DNA of 64,000 nucleotides from assembly GCA_963383645.1 (NCBI GenBank), contig OY726571.1, positions 18,664,599-18,728,598 on the forward strand. Direction: 5' to 3'. Position numbers and translations under genes: made by a program. Shown one piece after another: positions 1-11,607 of this stretch. Numbering within the stretch: the first letter of the stretch is position 1; each line of letters starts with the position of its first letter. This DNA is from Muscardinus avellanarius (lineage: Eukaryota; Chordata; Mammalia; Rodentia; Gliridae). The notes beneath the pieces were generated by a model, which was not told where the DNA came from, made no database searches, and worked only from the letters and a program-made list of their open reading frames with translations.

Positions 1-134
1 GAGCCAAGGTCAGTGTTTACCTACTCTGGGCTGTATATATTGTGGCATTTGCAGATAGGCGTGTGACAGAAAAAGTAAACTACTGAATTTCATTCACACA
101 GCTTCCCGTTCCTTGATTATTCACAAGGGAACAA

Positions 135-138
<4 letters not shown>

Positions 139-192
<54 letters not shown>
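139..192. repeat. (CT)n microsatellite
   Basis: Perfect run, adjacent to a candidate splice acceptor at 198. Confidence 0.95.
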
Positions 193-198
193 TTACAG

Positions 199-431
199 AT
201 CCCCCTTGGAAATAAAATCTGATTAAAACTACAGGCAGGAGATTAGTCAACTTTGGTTACTGAACTGGCATCAGGAAGTGCCTACATTTTCATGACCTGG
301 TGGAGGAGTTCAATAAAGATGTTTATTAAGGAACACAGACCGTCTAATCCTGGCCCCAGACACTGAAGGCTCTGTTTGAATCCGGCTCACCAGGTTCTTC
401 CCAACCACTCTCAGGGACAGGAATGCTTCTG
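199..431 (+). other. SMIM31: Candidate upstream (5' UTR) exon of SMIM31
   Basis: A long CT repeat followed by CTTTACAG (ending at 198) makes a strong acceptor-like signal, and CTTCTG|GTAAGT at 431/432 is a near-perfect donor. The 233 bases between lack an obvious repeat. The exon may instead be a first exon starting anywhere upstream of 431. It contains an ATG at 423. Spliced directly to 37474, that ATG opens a 40-codon upstream ORF that overlaps the SMIM31 start in another frame and stops at 37587. Assignment to SMIM31 rests on strand, order and splice signals only. Confidence 0.4.
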
Positions 432-479
432 GTAAGTCTTTATAAAACCTCCATATTTTCTTTGCCTTAAAAATGAAAC

Positions 480-1339
480 TCTTCATTTATTTAATTAGTC
501 CATATTGACGAGTAATATAGTATCTCATTATAGAAGTCAGACTTCACTTGCTGTTTCCTGGAGATATTTTTCAAGTGTAAAAGAAATAGAGCTAAAAAGA
601 AAGAGGGAGAAAACCCTTCCTCTGTAGAAGAACTCTTCAGAATATTTTTTTCTCCTTTGCTGTGTTTGGCCTGTCCTATCCCCCCCCCCCCGCCACGTTA
701 AAAGATAAATATTTTCATTGAATTCATAGGTAGAATAAGTAAATTAAACTATAAGACCTTATTTAGTTCTTATACTTTCTTACTGTTAAAAAAATATATA
801 TGCCAGGCAATGTTGGAGGCTGAAGGTACCACTGAGAGCACCTAAGAGAGGAACTGAACCTTACTCCAAAGAGAAAGTGTCTTTGTATATAGTGTATTTT
901 TTCACATTGGGAAATTTTCAATAAAAATTGTAGCCAAAAACCATGGCATCATATTTGAGTGAAAGCAAGAAATAACTGCAAGGGAAATATTGCTGAAGGA
1001 TGTAGTTAAATAATGGTTTGTGATTAATTTAGGATTAAAATCAGATATAGCATTTCCTCCAGAATATTTCTATTATATTCATATAACAAAAAATTGATAC
1101 TATAAATATGTGCCTAGTATTATTTTCTCTAGATACTCAACCTAGAAATCTGAGGTAAAAGATGTTAAGGAAAATACCTCAAAGATTCAAATGAAATGAA
1201 AGTCACGTTACTGACTTTTTATCATGCCATGAGATAAGAGTAGAAAACTCACCTGGTATCACAGGATGCCCAGTTGGGGACAGACAGCTGTAATTGTGTC
1301 AACAATTAAAAACATTCTTTGGGAGGCAATGTTAATAGG

Positions 1340-1340
<1 letters not shown>
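480..1340. other. AT-rich single-copy intron sequence
   Basis: Nothing recognised except a C10 run near 690. Confidence 0.4.

Positions 1341-1341
<1 letters not shown>

Positions 1342-1386
<45 letters not shown>
1342..1386. repeat. (AC)n microsatellite
   Basis: Perfect 45-bp run. Confidence 0.95.
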
Positions 1387-1391
<5 letters not shown>

Positions 1392-1555
1392 ATATCTAGA
1401 AGCCTTAACCAAGAGTCATTTTGTCTAGAACATTAGTAGCAAGTTCTTTTTTGTTTCCAATGCTTTGTTATGAAAATTGTTCAAACATAGAGGAAAAATT
1501 GAAATAATTATACCATGAACACCCATGTAGATGCTGCAATGAACATACGACTGTA

Positions 1556-1726
1556 GGCCAGGTGTGGCGGCTCAGGTCTGTGATCCCAGTACTTAGGAGG
1601 CCAAGAGAGGTGGATTGCAGGTTCAGGGCTAGCCTCAGCAACTTAGTGAGATCCTGTCCCAAAACAGAAAGGGCTGAGGGGATAGCTCTGAGGTAGACTG
1701 GTCCTGGGTTCAACCTTCAGTACAGA
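1556..1726 (+). mobile_element. B1-dID SINE
   Basis: Both halves present: B1 half from GGCCAGGTGTGGCGGCTCAG, ID half from GGGCTGAGGGGATAGC. Confidence 0.85.
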
Positions 1727-2009
1727 TTAGACAGACTGATAGATCGATTGATAGATATGATTATATTGGCTTCATTACATACTATCTAATATTCTTCTGC
1801 TACACGTTCACTAATTCTCCTTTATTTCTATGGTGTATTTTAAAGTTGCAGGCTTCAGTAAACTTTTCCTCTACACGTTTAAGAAAGTCCATCAGTAACT
1901 AGAGTTCAATACTTATTTAATTTTTTCCTTACGATATAACTCATGTCCAGTGGAAGGCACAAGTCTTTAGTGTGCCCTTTATGGTTTTTTGTTTGTTTGT
2001 TTGTTTGTT

Positions 2010-2213
2010 TTTGGTGGTACTGGGGGTGGAACCCAGAGGCTTTCTACCTCCGGGCTATACTTCCAGACCTATTTTATACTTTATTTGGAAACAGGGTCTC
2101 ACTAAGTTGCTGAGAGCCTCACTAAGTAGCTGAGGCTGGCTTCGAACCTGCGCGATCCTCCTGCCTCAGCCTCCCAAGCGCGGGGATTACAAGCGTGCGT
2201 CACCGTGCCCGGC
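2010..2213 (-). mobile_element. B1-dID SINE, young type (TTTCC linker)
   Basis: Full length. GCGCGGGGATTACAAGCGTG in the B1 half keeps several CpGs, so it is young. Confidence 0.9.
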
Positions 2214-2759
2214 TTCCTTTATGGGTTTTGATAAATGCATATGCCTTTGTAATGCAAACCCTTGCCCTGATGTAGAACATCACCATCACTCCAGATCTTG
2301 AAAGAGCCTTCATTTCCCTACCCAGTCAGTCCCAACCAAGAGAAAACCACTCTTCTTCTTTATACAGAACGCACAGGTGCAATTTTTTTTTGAGATTTGT
2401 TTATGTTGTTGCATGTATCAGGCAGTCATTTCTTCTTATTGTTGAACAATACTCCATTACATGAATGCACCAATCGTTGTGTATACATCCTCTTGTTAAT
2501 GGGTACCTGGGCTTTGTGCACTTTGGGGGCTATTATTAATAATATTGCTCTGAATATATGCAAATCTTTTTTCTGGGCATGTGTTTTCAGTCTTTTATAT
2601 AAATACCTGGTTGTAGAACTGCTGGGTCGTGATATAGTTATCATTGTAGTTCTAAAGACATTGCTAGGGTCTTTTTCAAAGTGATCATTTTAACACCCAT
2701 ATCAGAGTATCTGAATATGAGAATTTCAAATACTCTCCATCTTTGCCAATTTGAGACTT

Positions 2760-2971
2760 TTTTTTTTTTTTGCAGTACTGGGGATGGAACCCAGGGGCAT
2801 TCTACCTCTGAGATCCACCCCCAGCCCTATTATTTATTCTTTATTTTGAAACATGGTCTCACTGAGTTGCAAAGGGCCTCACTAAGTAGCTGAGGCTGTC
2901 TGCGAACCGCCATCCTCCAGTCTAAGCCTCCCAAATGCTGGGATTACAAGCGTGCGCCACCACGCCCAGCT
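2760..2971 (-). mobile_element. B1-dID SINE
   Basis: Full length. CCAATTTGAGA repeats at both ends (2748 and 2973) as target duplication. Confidence 0.9.
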
Positions 2972-3004
2972 TCCAATTTGAGATTTTTTTATTTAAATTT
3001 CAGA

Positions 3005-3090
3005 GCTAAGGATGTGGCTCAGTGGTAGAGCCTGAGCAAAACCTTTGGCTATATAAGCCTTTTACTTTCAGTTCTGAGACCATGCTAAGT
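3005..3090 (+). mobile_element. ID-like element
   Basis: GATGTGGCTCAGTGGTAGAG is the ID A-box region; diverged after that. Confidence 0.6.
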
Positions 3091-3199
3091 TGGATTTTTT
3101 GTGGGCTGTGTGAAGCAGGAATTCTTTTCATAAATAGGCAAGTATATATGGATATCTAGTCATTACACCATTGTGTTTGGTCTTAGTTATTTCCACCAT

Positions 3200-3421
3200 T
3201 TGGGTTTTTGTTTTGTTTTGTTTTTTTGTTTGTTTGTTTTGTTTTAGGGTACTAGGAATTGAACCCAGGGCATTCTCCCTCTGAGCTACACCCCAAGCCC
3301 TTTTTATTTTTTATTGTGAAACAGGGTTTTACCAAATTGCTTAGGCTGGCCTCAAATCTGCAGTCCTCCTGCCTCAGCCTCCCAAGTACTAGGATTATAG
3401 GTGTGTGCCACCATACCAGCT
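3200..3421 (-). mobile_element. B1-dID SINE
   Basis: Tail is (GTTT)n; ends CACCATACCAGC. Confidence 0.85.
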
Positions 3422-4018
3422 CCGACATTGTTTGTAAAACATTTTCCTTTGTCCAGGAAATTGCTTTGCCACATTTGTGAGAAATCAAATAACCATAAAG
3501 GGTAGATCTTAATGTTGGACTATCTATGTAGTTCCATTACTCTTCCCCCTTTGTGAAGATGTCACACTGTTTTGATTACTATCATTTTGTAAGAAGTTTG
3601 GAAGTCAAGTACTACGAGTCCGTCAGCTTTGCTCTTTTTCGAGGTTTTTAATTTTCACTTCTCCCTTACCTTACCTCATAGAACTTCCCATCTAAGACTA
3701 AATAAAAGTGGTGGAGATAGATAATACTGTTCAGGGTCAAAACATTTGGTATTTCACTCTCAGTTTTTCATAGATGTGCTTAGATTAAGAAAGATATTTC
3801 CTGGTCCTAATTTTCTGGAGCCTTTTTTTATTATTATGAATGGTACTGAATTTTGTCAAGTGTTTTTCTATATATACTGAATGGTCATATGGTTTTTCTC
3901 CTCTGCTCCATTAATGTAAGATATTACATGGACTCAATGACAGTGATTAAATAACCTTGGGATAATCTGAGATACATCCTACTTGCTCATGTTATTATCC
4001 TTTGATATGTGTCTATTG

Positions 4019-4410
4019 ACACAGTGATGCACAACTGTAATCCCAGTCCTTGAGAGGTTGAGACCCAGGATGGCAGGTTCGAAGCCAGCCTTAGAAACTT
4101 CATAAAACCCTGTTTAAAATTAAAAATACAGCCAGGCGTGGTGGCGCACGCTTGTAATCCCTGCGCTTGGGAGGCTGAGACAGGAGGATCGCGCAGGTTC
4201 GAAGCCAGCCTCGCTGGCTTAAGAGACCCTGTTTCCAAATAAAATATAAAATAGGTCTGGGAGTATAGCCCCGAGGTAGAAGGCCCCTGAGTTCCATCCG
4301 CAGTACAACCAAAAATAAATTAATTAATTAAATTTTAAAAAATATGTCTGGAGTGAGGAGTATAGCTCATAAGTAGAATGCCTCTAGATTCAATCACCAG
4401 TACAAAAAAA
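4019..4410 (+). mobile_element. B1-dID host SINE, split by another SINE
   Basis: B1 half 4019-4125 and ID half 4345-4404 are separated by the insert at 4131-4340. Confidence 0.75.
4131..4340 (+). mobile_element. B1-dID SINE, short hairpin type
   Basis: Carries GAAGCCAGCCTCGCTGGCTT, the internal-deletion variant. Confidence 0.85.
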
Positions 4411-4464
4411 AAGACAAATATATATGTCACTGAGTATTTGTTTTGTTCTTTTTTGTTTGTTTTA

Positions 4465-4894
4465 TTTTGGATCTAGAGATGAAAGCCAAGGACATTTTAC
4501 CACTAAGTTATACCTCTCAAACCTATTTTATTTTTATTTTAAAACAGGGTCTCAGCCGGGCGTGGTGGCGCACGCTTATAATCCCAGCATTTGGGAGGCT
4601 GCGACCGGAGCATCGCGGCTCGCGGACAGGCTCAGCTAATAAGTGAGGCCCTGTGCAACTCAGTGACACCCGGTTTCAAAATAAAAACTAAAAAAAAATA
4701 GGGCAGGGGGTGTAGCTCGGAGGTCGAATGCCCCTGGGTTCCATCCCCAGACCCGCAAAAATATAAAAATAAAAATAAAAATAAAAAAATAAAACAGGGT
4801 CTCACTAAATTGCTGGGGCTGGCCTCTAACCTGAGATCCTCCTGTCTTATCCTCCTAAATACTGGGATGACAGGTGTGTACTTACACACCCAGC
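4465..4894 (-). mobile_element. B1-dID host SINE, split
   Basis: Reverse ID half to 4553 and reverse B1 half from 4804. AAAACAGGGTCTC is duplicated at 4541-4553 and 4792-4804 around the insert. Confidence 0.8.
4554..4791 (+). mobile_element. B1-dID SINE nested in opposite orientation
   Basis: Starts AGCCGGGCGTGGTGGCGCAC; A-rich (AAAAT)n tail. Confidence 0.85.
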
Positions 4895-5090
4895 TTATTT
4901 GCTCTTACTTTTTTAAGGTTTTTGTGCTTATGTTCATGAAGAATATTATTCTGTAATGTTCTTGTGTTGTTTTATAATAACTGTCAAGGACCAGAATTAA
5001 TACATACCTCATAAAATAACTGAATTCTTCCTCTGTGTTTTCTCAAATTTCTGTATATTGGTAGTAGTTTTTCTTTAAATGTTTAATAGA

Positions 5091-5310
5091 GCCGGGTGTG
5101 GTGGCGCACGCTTGTAATCCCCGCGCTTGGGAGGCAGAGACAGGAGGATCACGCAGGTTCGAAGCCAGCCGTGCTGGCTTAAGAGACCCTGTTTCCAAAT
5201 AAAAAATATATAAAATAGGTCTGGGAGTGTAGCCTGGAGGTAGAAGGGTTTCCAAGAACTCCAGTACCACCAATAAATAAATAAATGGATAAATAAATAA
5301 ATAAATAAAT
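5091..5310 (+). mobile_element. B1-dID SINE, short hairpin type
   Basis: GCCAGCCGTGCTGGCTTAAG at 5164; (AAAT)n tail; part of the ID half is lost. Confidence 0.85.
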
Positions 5311-5529
5311 GTTTGATAGAATGCACGCATCTTATGAGAGCCCATCATGATCTTCCCATAGAAGAGACTGCTAATAATAATAGATACTATCTTATAAAGT
5401 CCTCCAATGTGTCAGTTATTTTAAAAAGGTATATTATATATATATTAACTAATTTAATTTTTAATTTAATTGTATTAATAATAATGATAATAATAATAAT
5501 ACAATAATAATTTAAAAACCTAGAAACTA

Positions 5530-5732
5530 TCCAGGCATGGTGGCGCACCGTTGTAATCCCAGTACTTGGGAGGCTAAGACAGGAGGATCCAGGTTGACCA
5601 GCCTTAGCTACTTAGTGAGGCCTTTGGCAGCTTAATGAGACACTGTTTCAAAATAAAGAATAAAATTGGGCTGGGATGTAGCTCAGAGGTAATATGCCAC
5701 TGAGTTCAATCTTCAGTACTGAAAAAAAAAAA
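5530..5732 (+). mobile_element. B1-dID SINE
   Basis: Full length, older TTTCAAAATAAAG linker. Confidence 0.9.
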
Positions 5733-5746
5733 AACTAGAAACTAAG

Positions 5747-5945
5747 CCAGGCATGCTGGCACACACTTGTAATCCCAGCACTGGGGAGGCTGACACAGGA
5801 GGACCATGGTTCCCGGACAGCCTCAGCTACTTAGTGAGGCGCTTTGCAACTCAGTGAGACCCTGTTTCAAAATAAAAAATAGTGCTGGGGGTGGAGCTCA
5901 GAGGTAGAATGTCCCTGGGTTCCATCCCTGATACAACAAAAAATA
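5747..5945 (+). mobile_element. B1-dID SINE
   Basis: Full length, head to tail with the previous copy. Its purine-rich tail runs to about 6030. Confidence 0.9.
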
Positions 5946-6039
5946 TAGAAAGGAAGAGAGAGAGAGACAGAGAAGGAGGGAAAGGGGAAGGAAGAGAGGG
6001 AGAAAGGGAGGGAGGTCAAGCGAAGCAAGGAGAGGAACC

Positions 6040-6345
6040 GAGAGCCCAGTTAGGAAGCGATGGTGCCGGTGTCCAGGTAACTGCAGTGAAGGGCTGGGCT
6101 CTGAATTTACACTGAAGGGAAAGGCAACAGAATTTCTTAACGGAAAAGGATGCAGAGTATGAAAGAAAGAGAAGTGTAGGATGGCTTCAAAGATTTTTGT
6201 CCTGAGTCACAAAAAGGATAGGGTTGCTGTCACATGAAAGGGAACAGACTATAAGGGTAAGACAAAACAAGAAGTCAGTTTTTAATATGCTAAGTAGTTT
6301 GGAGATATGCTTGAGTATTTTTGAAATAGTACATCAAAATCTAAG
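6040..6345 (+). mobile_element. Fragment of the same ancient repeat type
   Basis: TGGCTTCAAAGATTTTTGTC, CTGAGTCAC and GTCAGTTTTTAATATGC recall the distal part of that repeat. Confidence 0.4.
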
Positions 6346-6552
6346 GATGCATGAGATCACTGTCCAGTAAAATTTCCTAAGTTCCTTACAGTTTAGAAAT
6401 GACATTACATATTTTCTTGAAATATAATTGTCAATCCATAATAAATTTTTATTACCACTCTAAGCCAAAGAGTTAAGTGCCATGGTTATTTTTTCTGCCC
6501 ATCTAATGAGTATCAACTCTTTATAAGACCGAAAAAAGAAAAAAAACCACAG

Positions 6553-6625
6553 GACTGGGGTGTTGCTCAGTGAAAAGCACTTATATAACACACACAAGAC
6601 CCTATATTTGATCCCCCGCATCTCA
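6553..6625 (+). mobile_element. ID element
   Basis: GGACTGGGGTGTTGCTCAGT start, degraded B box. Confidence 0.65.
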
Positions 6626-6736
6626 AAAATATAGATATCAGTATACCACAGGATTCACTAGTAATTCATGCCACGGTGTTATTTTATCAGAGAAATATTT
6701 TTATGACTATAGCTATTATATAGAAGTAAATTCACA

Positions 6737-6955
6737 GCCAGGCATGGTGGCACATGCCTATAATCCCAATACTTGGGAGGCTGAGACAGGAGGATTGCAC
6801 AGGTTCGAAGCCAGCCTCAGCTACTTAGTGAGGCTCTCAGCAACTTAGTGAGACCCTGTTTCAAAATATAAAATATGTCTGGGAGTATAGCCCAGAGGTA
6901 GAAAAGCCCCTGGGTTCCATCCCCAGTACCACCAAATAAAAAAAATAGAGAATAA
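6737..6955 (+). mobile_element. B1-dID SINE, TTTC linker, CTCTCAGC type
   Basis: Full length with GTACCACCA end. Confidence 0.9.
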
Positions 6956-6962
6956 AAAATAG

Positions 6963-7135
6963 GCCGGGCATGGTGGCGCACGCTTATAATCCCCACGCTT
7001 GGGAGGCGGAGACAGGAGGATCGTGCAGGTTCAAAGTCAGCCTCGAGATCTTGTTTCCAAATTAAAAAAATATAAAATAGGTCTGGGAGTGTAGCCCAGA
7101 AAAGGGCTTCCAGGAAAAACAGTACCACCAAAAAA
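6963..7135 (+). mobile_element. B1-dID SINE, internally deleted
   Basis: The B1 centre is lost (GCCTCGAGATCTTGTTTCC), and it carries the GGGCTTCCAGG end of the hairpin type. Confidence 0.8.
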
Positions 7136-7140
7136 AAAAA

Positions 7141-7213
7141 TAGGACTGGGGGTGTAGCTCAGAGGTAGAATTCCCCTGGGCTTCATTCCCAGCACAGAAA
7201 AAAAAAAAAAATG
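7141..7213 (+). mobile_element. ID half, separated
   Basis: GACTGGGGGTGTAGCTCAGA; probably the 3' part of a SINE split by 6963-7135. Confidence 0.7.
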
Positions 7214-8104
7214 GAAGTAAATTGACAATTTCATTTTAGGAGTTCTAGGTAACAAACAGAACAGTTTTTCTGAATTGATTTCCATTCCTTATATAATTAA
7301 CTCTATTATTAACCCATCATCATTATCTTAAGGCAATTTTTCATAATCCACTTGAACTTTATCAAGGCTCATTTTGTAATTTCACAAAGCTGGTTATAAA
7401 AGAGAGATAAAAGGCCTGCCCTTTGGAATTTAGTTACCTAGAAATCACAACATTGCCTCGTGCAAATATAGAAGCCATGGCCAATTTTTCATGCCTATCT
7501 CATCTGTAGTTACACAGAGATCAGTCAACAAGATTCTACTGTTCAGCAGCTGATGGCCCAGCATCCCAGATATGCCTGAGGGGGCAGCAGATCACCCCCA
7601 CCCTGAACTTAAACTCATGAAGTGTCTGGTGCTCTGTCTTGGCTCCCACTGCCAGGGCTGTAGGCAGCTCAGCCAGTGTCTGCAGGGAAAGAACATGCCA
7701 GCCCTCTGCACCTGCATCAGCACCCTCAGCACACACAGGCACCTTCTGCAGGACCCAGTGGTCGTGAACTAAGAAACTGCAATAAGTACAAACTCTGTGA
7801 TGGGAAAAGCTCATCATTGGAAAGTGACTAAATAAATCTACCTTAAAATAAGTAATGAGCAAAACCAGCAAACTCCCTGGAGTTTTAGGGAGTCCAAATA
7901 CTAGAGTTTTGCCAACATCAACCTGGACGTCAACACACTGCAAATATAGGTTTAAGTAAAAGCTGTTCTGTTTGACAAATTCCCAGTTCAAACAAGGTAA
8001 CTGAATACATGTCTAATTCAATCAAAATGATTGACGATATTCAACAACATCGAATCATAGTAGACAGTACAGTCATAAAACACGATACAGAGCATTTACT
8101 TAAG
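7214..8104. other. Single-copy stretch, no recognised gene
   Basis: A 151-codon minus ORF (7536-7991) is the longest single-copy frame in the window. It has no family I recognise and no clear splice or poly(A) signals, so I do not call it a gene. 7555-7770 has mildly raised GC. Confidence 0.4.
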
Positions 8105-8200
8105 ACTCAGGATGTAGCTCAGTGGTAGAGTGTTCGCCTTGTATGCATGAGGCCCTTGGTTGGATTCCCAACACTGCAAACAAAAAAGAAAAATAAAAGA
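8105..8200 (+). mobile_element. ID element
   Basis: GATGTAGCTCAGTGGTAGAG plus GGTTGGATTCCCAACACTG and an A-rich tail. Confidence 0.8.
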
Positions 8201-8312
8201 AACATTTACTTATACTAAACACAAAATTCATCTATAACCATCAAGTTGAACAGCATGGGATCTACTCAGTTTTAGGTAGATGTATGTGATTCTACCCTGC
8301 CTAAAACAAAGG

Positions 8313-8313
<1 letters not shown>

Positions 8314-8354
<41 letters not shown>
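8314..8354. repeat. (TG)n microsatellite
   Basis: Perfect run just upstream of a minus-strand SINE, at its A-tail side. Confidence 0.95.
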
Positions 8355-8356
<2 letters not shown>

Positions 8357-8361
8357 ATAAA

Positions 8362-8550
8362 GATTGTACCTGGTGCATTCTACCTCTGAGCTACACTCCC
8401 AGCCTTTTTTATTTTTTACTTTTATTTTCAAGGTCTTGCTAAGTTGCTGAAAGCCTCACTAAGTTGCTGAGGCTGTCTTCACACCTGCAGTCCTTTTATC
8501 TCAGCCTCCAAAGTATTGAGATTACAGGTATGTGCCACTGCACCCAACGT
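8362..8550 (-). mobile_element. B1-dID SINE
   Basis: ID half truncated; ends GCCACTGCACCCAACG. Confidence 0.85.
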
Positions 8551-9129
8551 AAGGAAACATTTTGAAGAATCTGCAAAAGGGAAAATCTAAAGATTCCTGT
8601 GGTCATGCTCTCCTTGGGCAAAAATAGAGCTCAAATGAATCCCAGCTTAAAATATCTGGAAAGCTATAAATTTTCCAACACAGAAGGATTCTGATTATTT
8701 TACTAAGGGAATGAATATCTAGCTAGAGATAGAAGGAGTAAGAAAAAACAAAAGTTAATATTCATAGCATAAAACTTGAGTTAAATACAGTGTGTGGACC
8801 TTTCAAATAGAAAAAAAATACCTAGGAAATTCATATCTTAGAGAGTTGCAAATTTGGTGATTTTTCTTTCAATAGTATAAATGTCTACTGCCTACATAAT
8901 GCAATGAGAACACCAAATTAAAACACAAACTCTTTGATAATTTTTTTCATCCTATTTCTTATTTTCTAAAATTGTTTAACAAATGTTATATATTTTATAA
9001 TCATATGAGAAGATCAAATGTTTGTTTTAAGTCACTGATCAGAGATATAGAGATGATATTAAATAAATTGAAAACCGGTAAGTATTTCAAAAGGAATGAG
9101 AATAGCCTCTTTTAAAATATCATGCAACC
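8551..9129. other. AT-rich single-copy sequence
   Basis: Nothing recognised. Confidence 0.4.
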
Positions 9130-9320
9130 GCCGGGCGTGGTGGCACACGCTTGTCATCCCCGCACTTAGGAGGCTGAGACAGGAGGATTGTGCAGGTTCA
9201 AAGCCAGCCTCAGCTACTTAGTGAGGCTCTCAGCAACTAAGTGAGACCCTTTTTCCAAATAAAATATAAAAAAGGTCTGGGAGTATAGCCTGGAGGTAGA
9301 AAGCCTCTGGGTTCCACCAA
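9130..9320 (+). mobile_element. B1-dID SINE, young type
   Basis: AAAATATCATGCAAC duplicated at both ends (9114 and 9365). Confidence 0.9.
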
Positions 9321-9323
9321 AAA

Positions 9324-9366
<43 letters not shown>

Positions 9367-9368
9367 AA
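9320..9368. repeat. (AAAT)n in a SINE tail
   Basis: Tail of the SINE at 9130-9320. Confidence 0.9.
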
Positions 9369-9534
9369 TATCATGCAACTAAAATCTGAAAGGTTTTCAA
9401 TAACTAATAAGTGAGATGATATTGAACTAAAAAGTTTCTTTCTCATCAAAAGAAACCATTAAGAGTCTAAAGAGAAAGCCTACAGAATGAGAGAAGACCT
9501 TTTCTAGTTATCCTTCTGACAAAAGACATCTAGA

Positions 9535-9740
9535 GCCAGGTGTGGTGGTGCACACTTGTAATCCCAGTACTTGGGAGGCTGAGACCGGAGGATTACAGGT
9601 TCTCATTCATCCTCAGCTACTTAGTGAGGCCCTCTTCAACTTAATAAGATCCTATTTCAAAGTAAAGAATAAAAAATAGGGCTGCAATTATAGCTCGGAG
9701 GTAGAATGGCCCTGGGTTCAATCCTCAGTACCATATACAC
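9535..9740 (+). mobile_element. B1-dID SINE
   Basis: Older linker; abuts the L1 at 9745. Confidence 0.85.
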
Positions 9741-9744
9741 AAAA

Positions 9745-10725
9745 CCTAATATCTAGAATATACAAAGAACTCAAAAAACTTTACACTAAAAAAAAAAACC
9801 CCAAATAACCCAATCAAGAAAAAGGCAATTGAACTAAATAGATATTTCAAAAAAAGAGAGATACAAATGGCCAATAAATACATGAAAAAATGTTCAACAT
9901 CATTAGCCGTCAGGGAAATGCAAATCAAAACTACACTGAGATTCCATCTAACCCCAATCAGAATGGCAATCATAAAGAAGTCAAACAGCAATAAATGCTG
10001 GTGAGTCTGTGAGGAAATAAGAACTCTTCTACACTGTTGGTAGGACTGCAATTAATTCAGCCTCCATGAAGATCAGTGTGGAGATTCCTCAGAAAACTGG
10101 GAATGCATCTACTATATGATTTTGCTATACCATTCCTGGTTATCTTTCCAAAGAGGATGAAATCAGAAAACGACAGTACTATATGCATAGCTATGTTCTT
10201 AGCAGCACAATTCACAGCCAAATTAGAGCCAACCTAGGTGTCCATTAACAGATTACTGGATTACAAAATTACGGGAAATACACACAATGCAATTCTTTTC
10301 AGCAATAAAGGACAAAATGACGTCATTTGCAGGAAAATGCAAGGACCTAGACAAATTATGTAAAGTGAGATTAGCCAAGTACAGAAAGTGAAGGGGCATA
10401 CATTTTCTCTAATATGTAGAAGCTAAGGGGGACTTAGCTTCCACAAAAGGACTCCAGATAATGGTGGAAGAACCTCAGTGAAGCCAGGGAGGTGGTCTAG
10501 GGGAAGGACAGGGGCAAGAGGGAGGGTCAATGAAGTAATCACTACCATCAGCTTTCTGTACATATATAAAAACACCAATGTCTATCTCAGGACTCTGTAT
10601 GGGAAGGAAGCAGGAGGGAGCAGCCCACCAAGTACTGTGTGCACGTATGTCACTGTTAACATGATTTACATTATGATGTGAGACTATAATGAACCCATAA
10701 AAGCATACAAAATTATATATATATA
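9745..10725 (+). mobile_element. L1 fragment, ORF2 C-terminal region and 3' end
   Basis: Parallels 15215-16060 of the other L1 (AATGGCCAATAAATACATGA, CATCATTAGCCGTCAGGGAA) but is more diverged, with many stops. It directly follows a B1-dID. Confidence 0.85.
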
Positions 10726-10916
10726 GTGGTACTGGGGGGTGGAACCCAGGCTAACCCCCAGCCCAATTTTTTTTTTATAATTTATTTGGAAACAGGGTCT
10801 CACTAAGTTGCTGAGAGCCTCACTAAATAGCTGAAGCTGGCTTTGAACCTATGTGGTCCTCCAGTCTCAGCCTCCCAAGCGCTTGAGATTATAAGTATGC
10901 ACCGTCACGCCCAGCT
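10726..10916 (-). mobile_element. B1-dID SINE, young type
   Basis: Short deletion in the ID half; ends CCGTCACGCCCAGC. Confidence 0.85.
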
Positions 10917-11084
10917 TAAAAATTAAAAAATAAAAATAAATAAAAACTGAGAGTTTTTAAAGTAGGACCAAGTAGAGATTCAAACTAAAATTAAAGGAAT
11001 TATTTTTAAGAACAGATCTGCAAACATGAATTAAACTTAAGAACTCCTCACTGGTACAAGAAGAAGGATGAATAATAAATTTAT

Positions 11085-11180
11085 TGAGCACTCACCAAAT
11101 GTCAAGCACTGTTCAGAGCTCTGCATTCCATATGACCCTCCCCAAATCTGCAGAACTGTTTTCCTGAATTCTTAGAATAA
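11085..11180 (-). mobile_element. MIR-like fragment
   Basis: ATTGAGCACTCACCAAATGT followed by CAAGCACTGTTC resembles the reversed MIR core. Short and old. Confidence 0.4.
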
Positions 11181-11229
11181 ACAGATGCAATAATTATAGT
11201 GTATTTGGCTTGTTCTTATAGAATGGATA

Positions 11230-11400
11230 ATCTTTTTCCAGGCAATGTTTTCATCAAAAATTTAAATGAAGACATAGAACACCTGCTCATTAAGCTTGTG
11301 GGTGTAAATGTATAGGAAAACATCAAGCTGTATGCCTTAAATATATACAATTTTACATGTCAATTATACCTCAATAAAGCTGAAGAAAGCTGTGTGTGAC
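11230..11400 (+). mobile_element. Old L1M-type 3' end
   Basis: CAATTATACCTCAATAAAGC preceded by TAAATATATACAATTTTACA is a classic 3' end of old mammalian L1. Confidence 0.7.
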
Positions 11401-11592
11401 ATAAAGCTAAATTTTTTTTTTTAAATATGTGAGATAGTAAGAAAAAGATTCAAAAAGAGCTTAGTTATCGGGCTTAGTGGCACACACTTGTAATCCCAGC
11501 ATTTGGAAGGCTGAGACAGGAGGATTACAATTCGAAGACAGCCTCAGATACCACTTAGTGAGACTCTTTGCAACTCTGTGAGACCCTGTTTC

Positions 11593-11605
11593 AAAATAAA
11601 GAATA
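11593..11605. repeat. Target-site duplication, copy A, left
   Basis: AAAATAAAGAATA, identical to 14713-14725. It lies in the A-rich linker of the host B1-dID. Confidence 0.85.
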
Positions 11606-11607
11606 GG

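Larger units (their letters stand above)
1446..2760 (-). mobile_element. Ancient L1-derived sequence, interrupted by SINEs
   Basis: ACAATACTCCATTACATGAA, GTATACATCCTCTTGTTAAT and CTGCTGGGTCGTG are typical of reversed L1 ORF2/3' sequence. It is much diverged. SINEs sit at 1556-1726 and 2010-2213. Confidence 0.5.
3480..5085 (-). mobile_element. Ancient minus-strand L1 ORF2 fragments among SINEs
   Basis: 3540-4000 and 4895-4990 resemble reversed L1 reverse-transcriptase coding (ATGAATGGTACTGAATTTTG, CTCATGTTATTATCC). Three SINE units split it. Confidence 0.5.

Noticed and set aside
7536..7991. 151-codon minus-strand ORF
   Set aside because: No recognised family, no splice or poly(A) signal. 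Kept only as a note on a single-copy stretch.
8105..8180. tRNA-like sequence
   Set aside because: A- and B-box traces belong to an ID SINE with an A-rich tail. No cloverleaf with acceptor pairing is expected.
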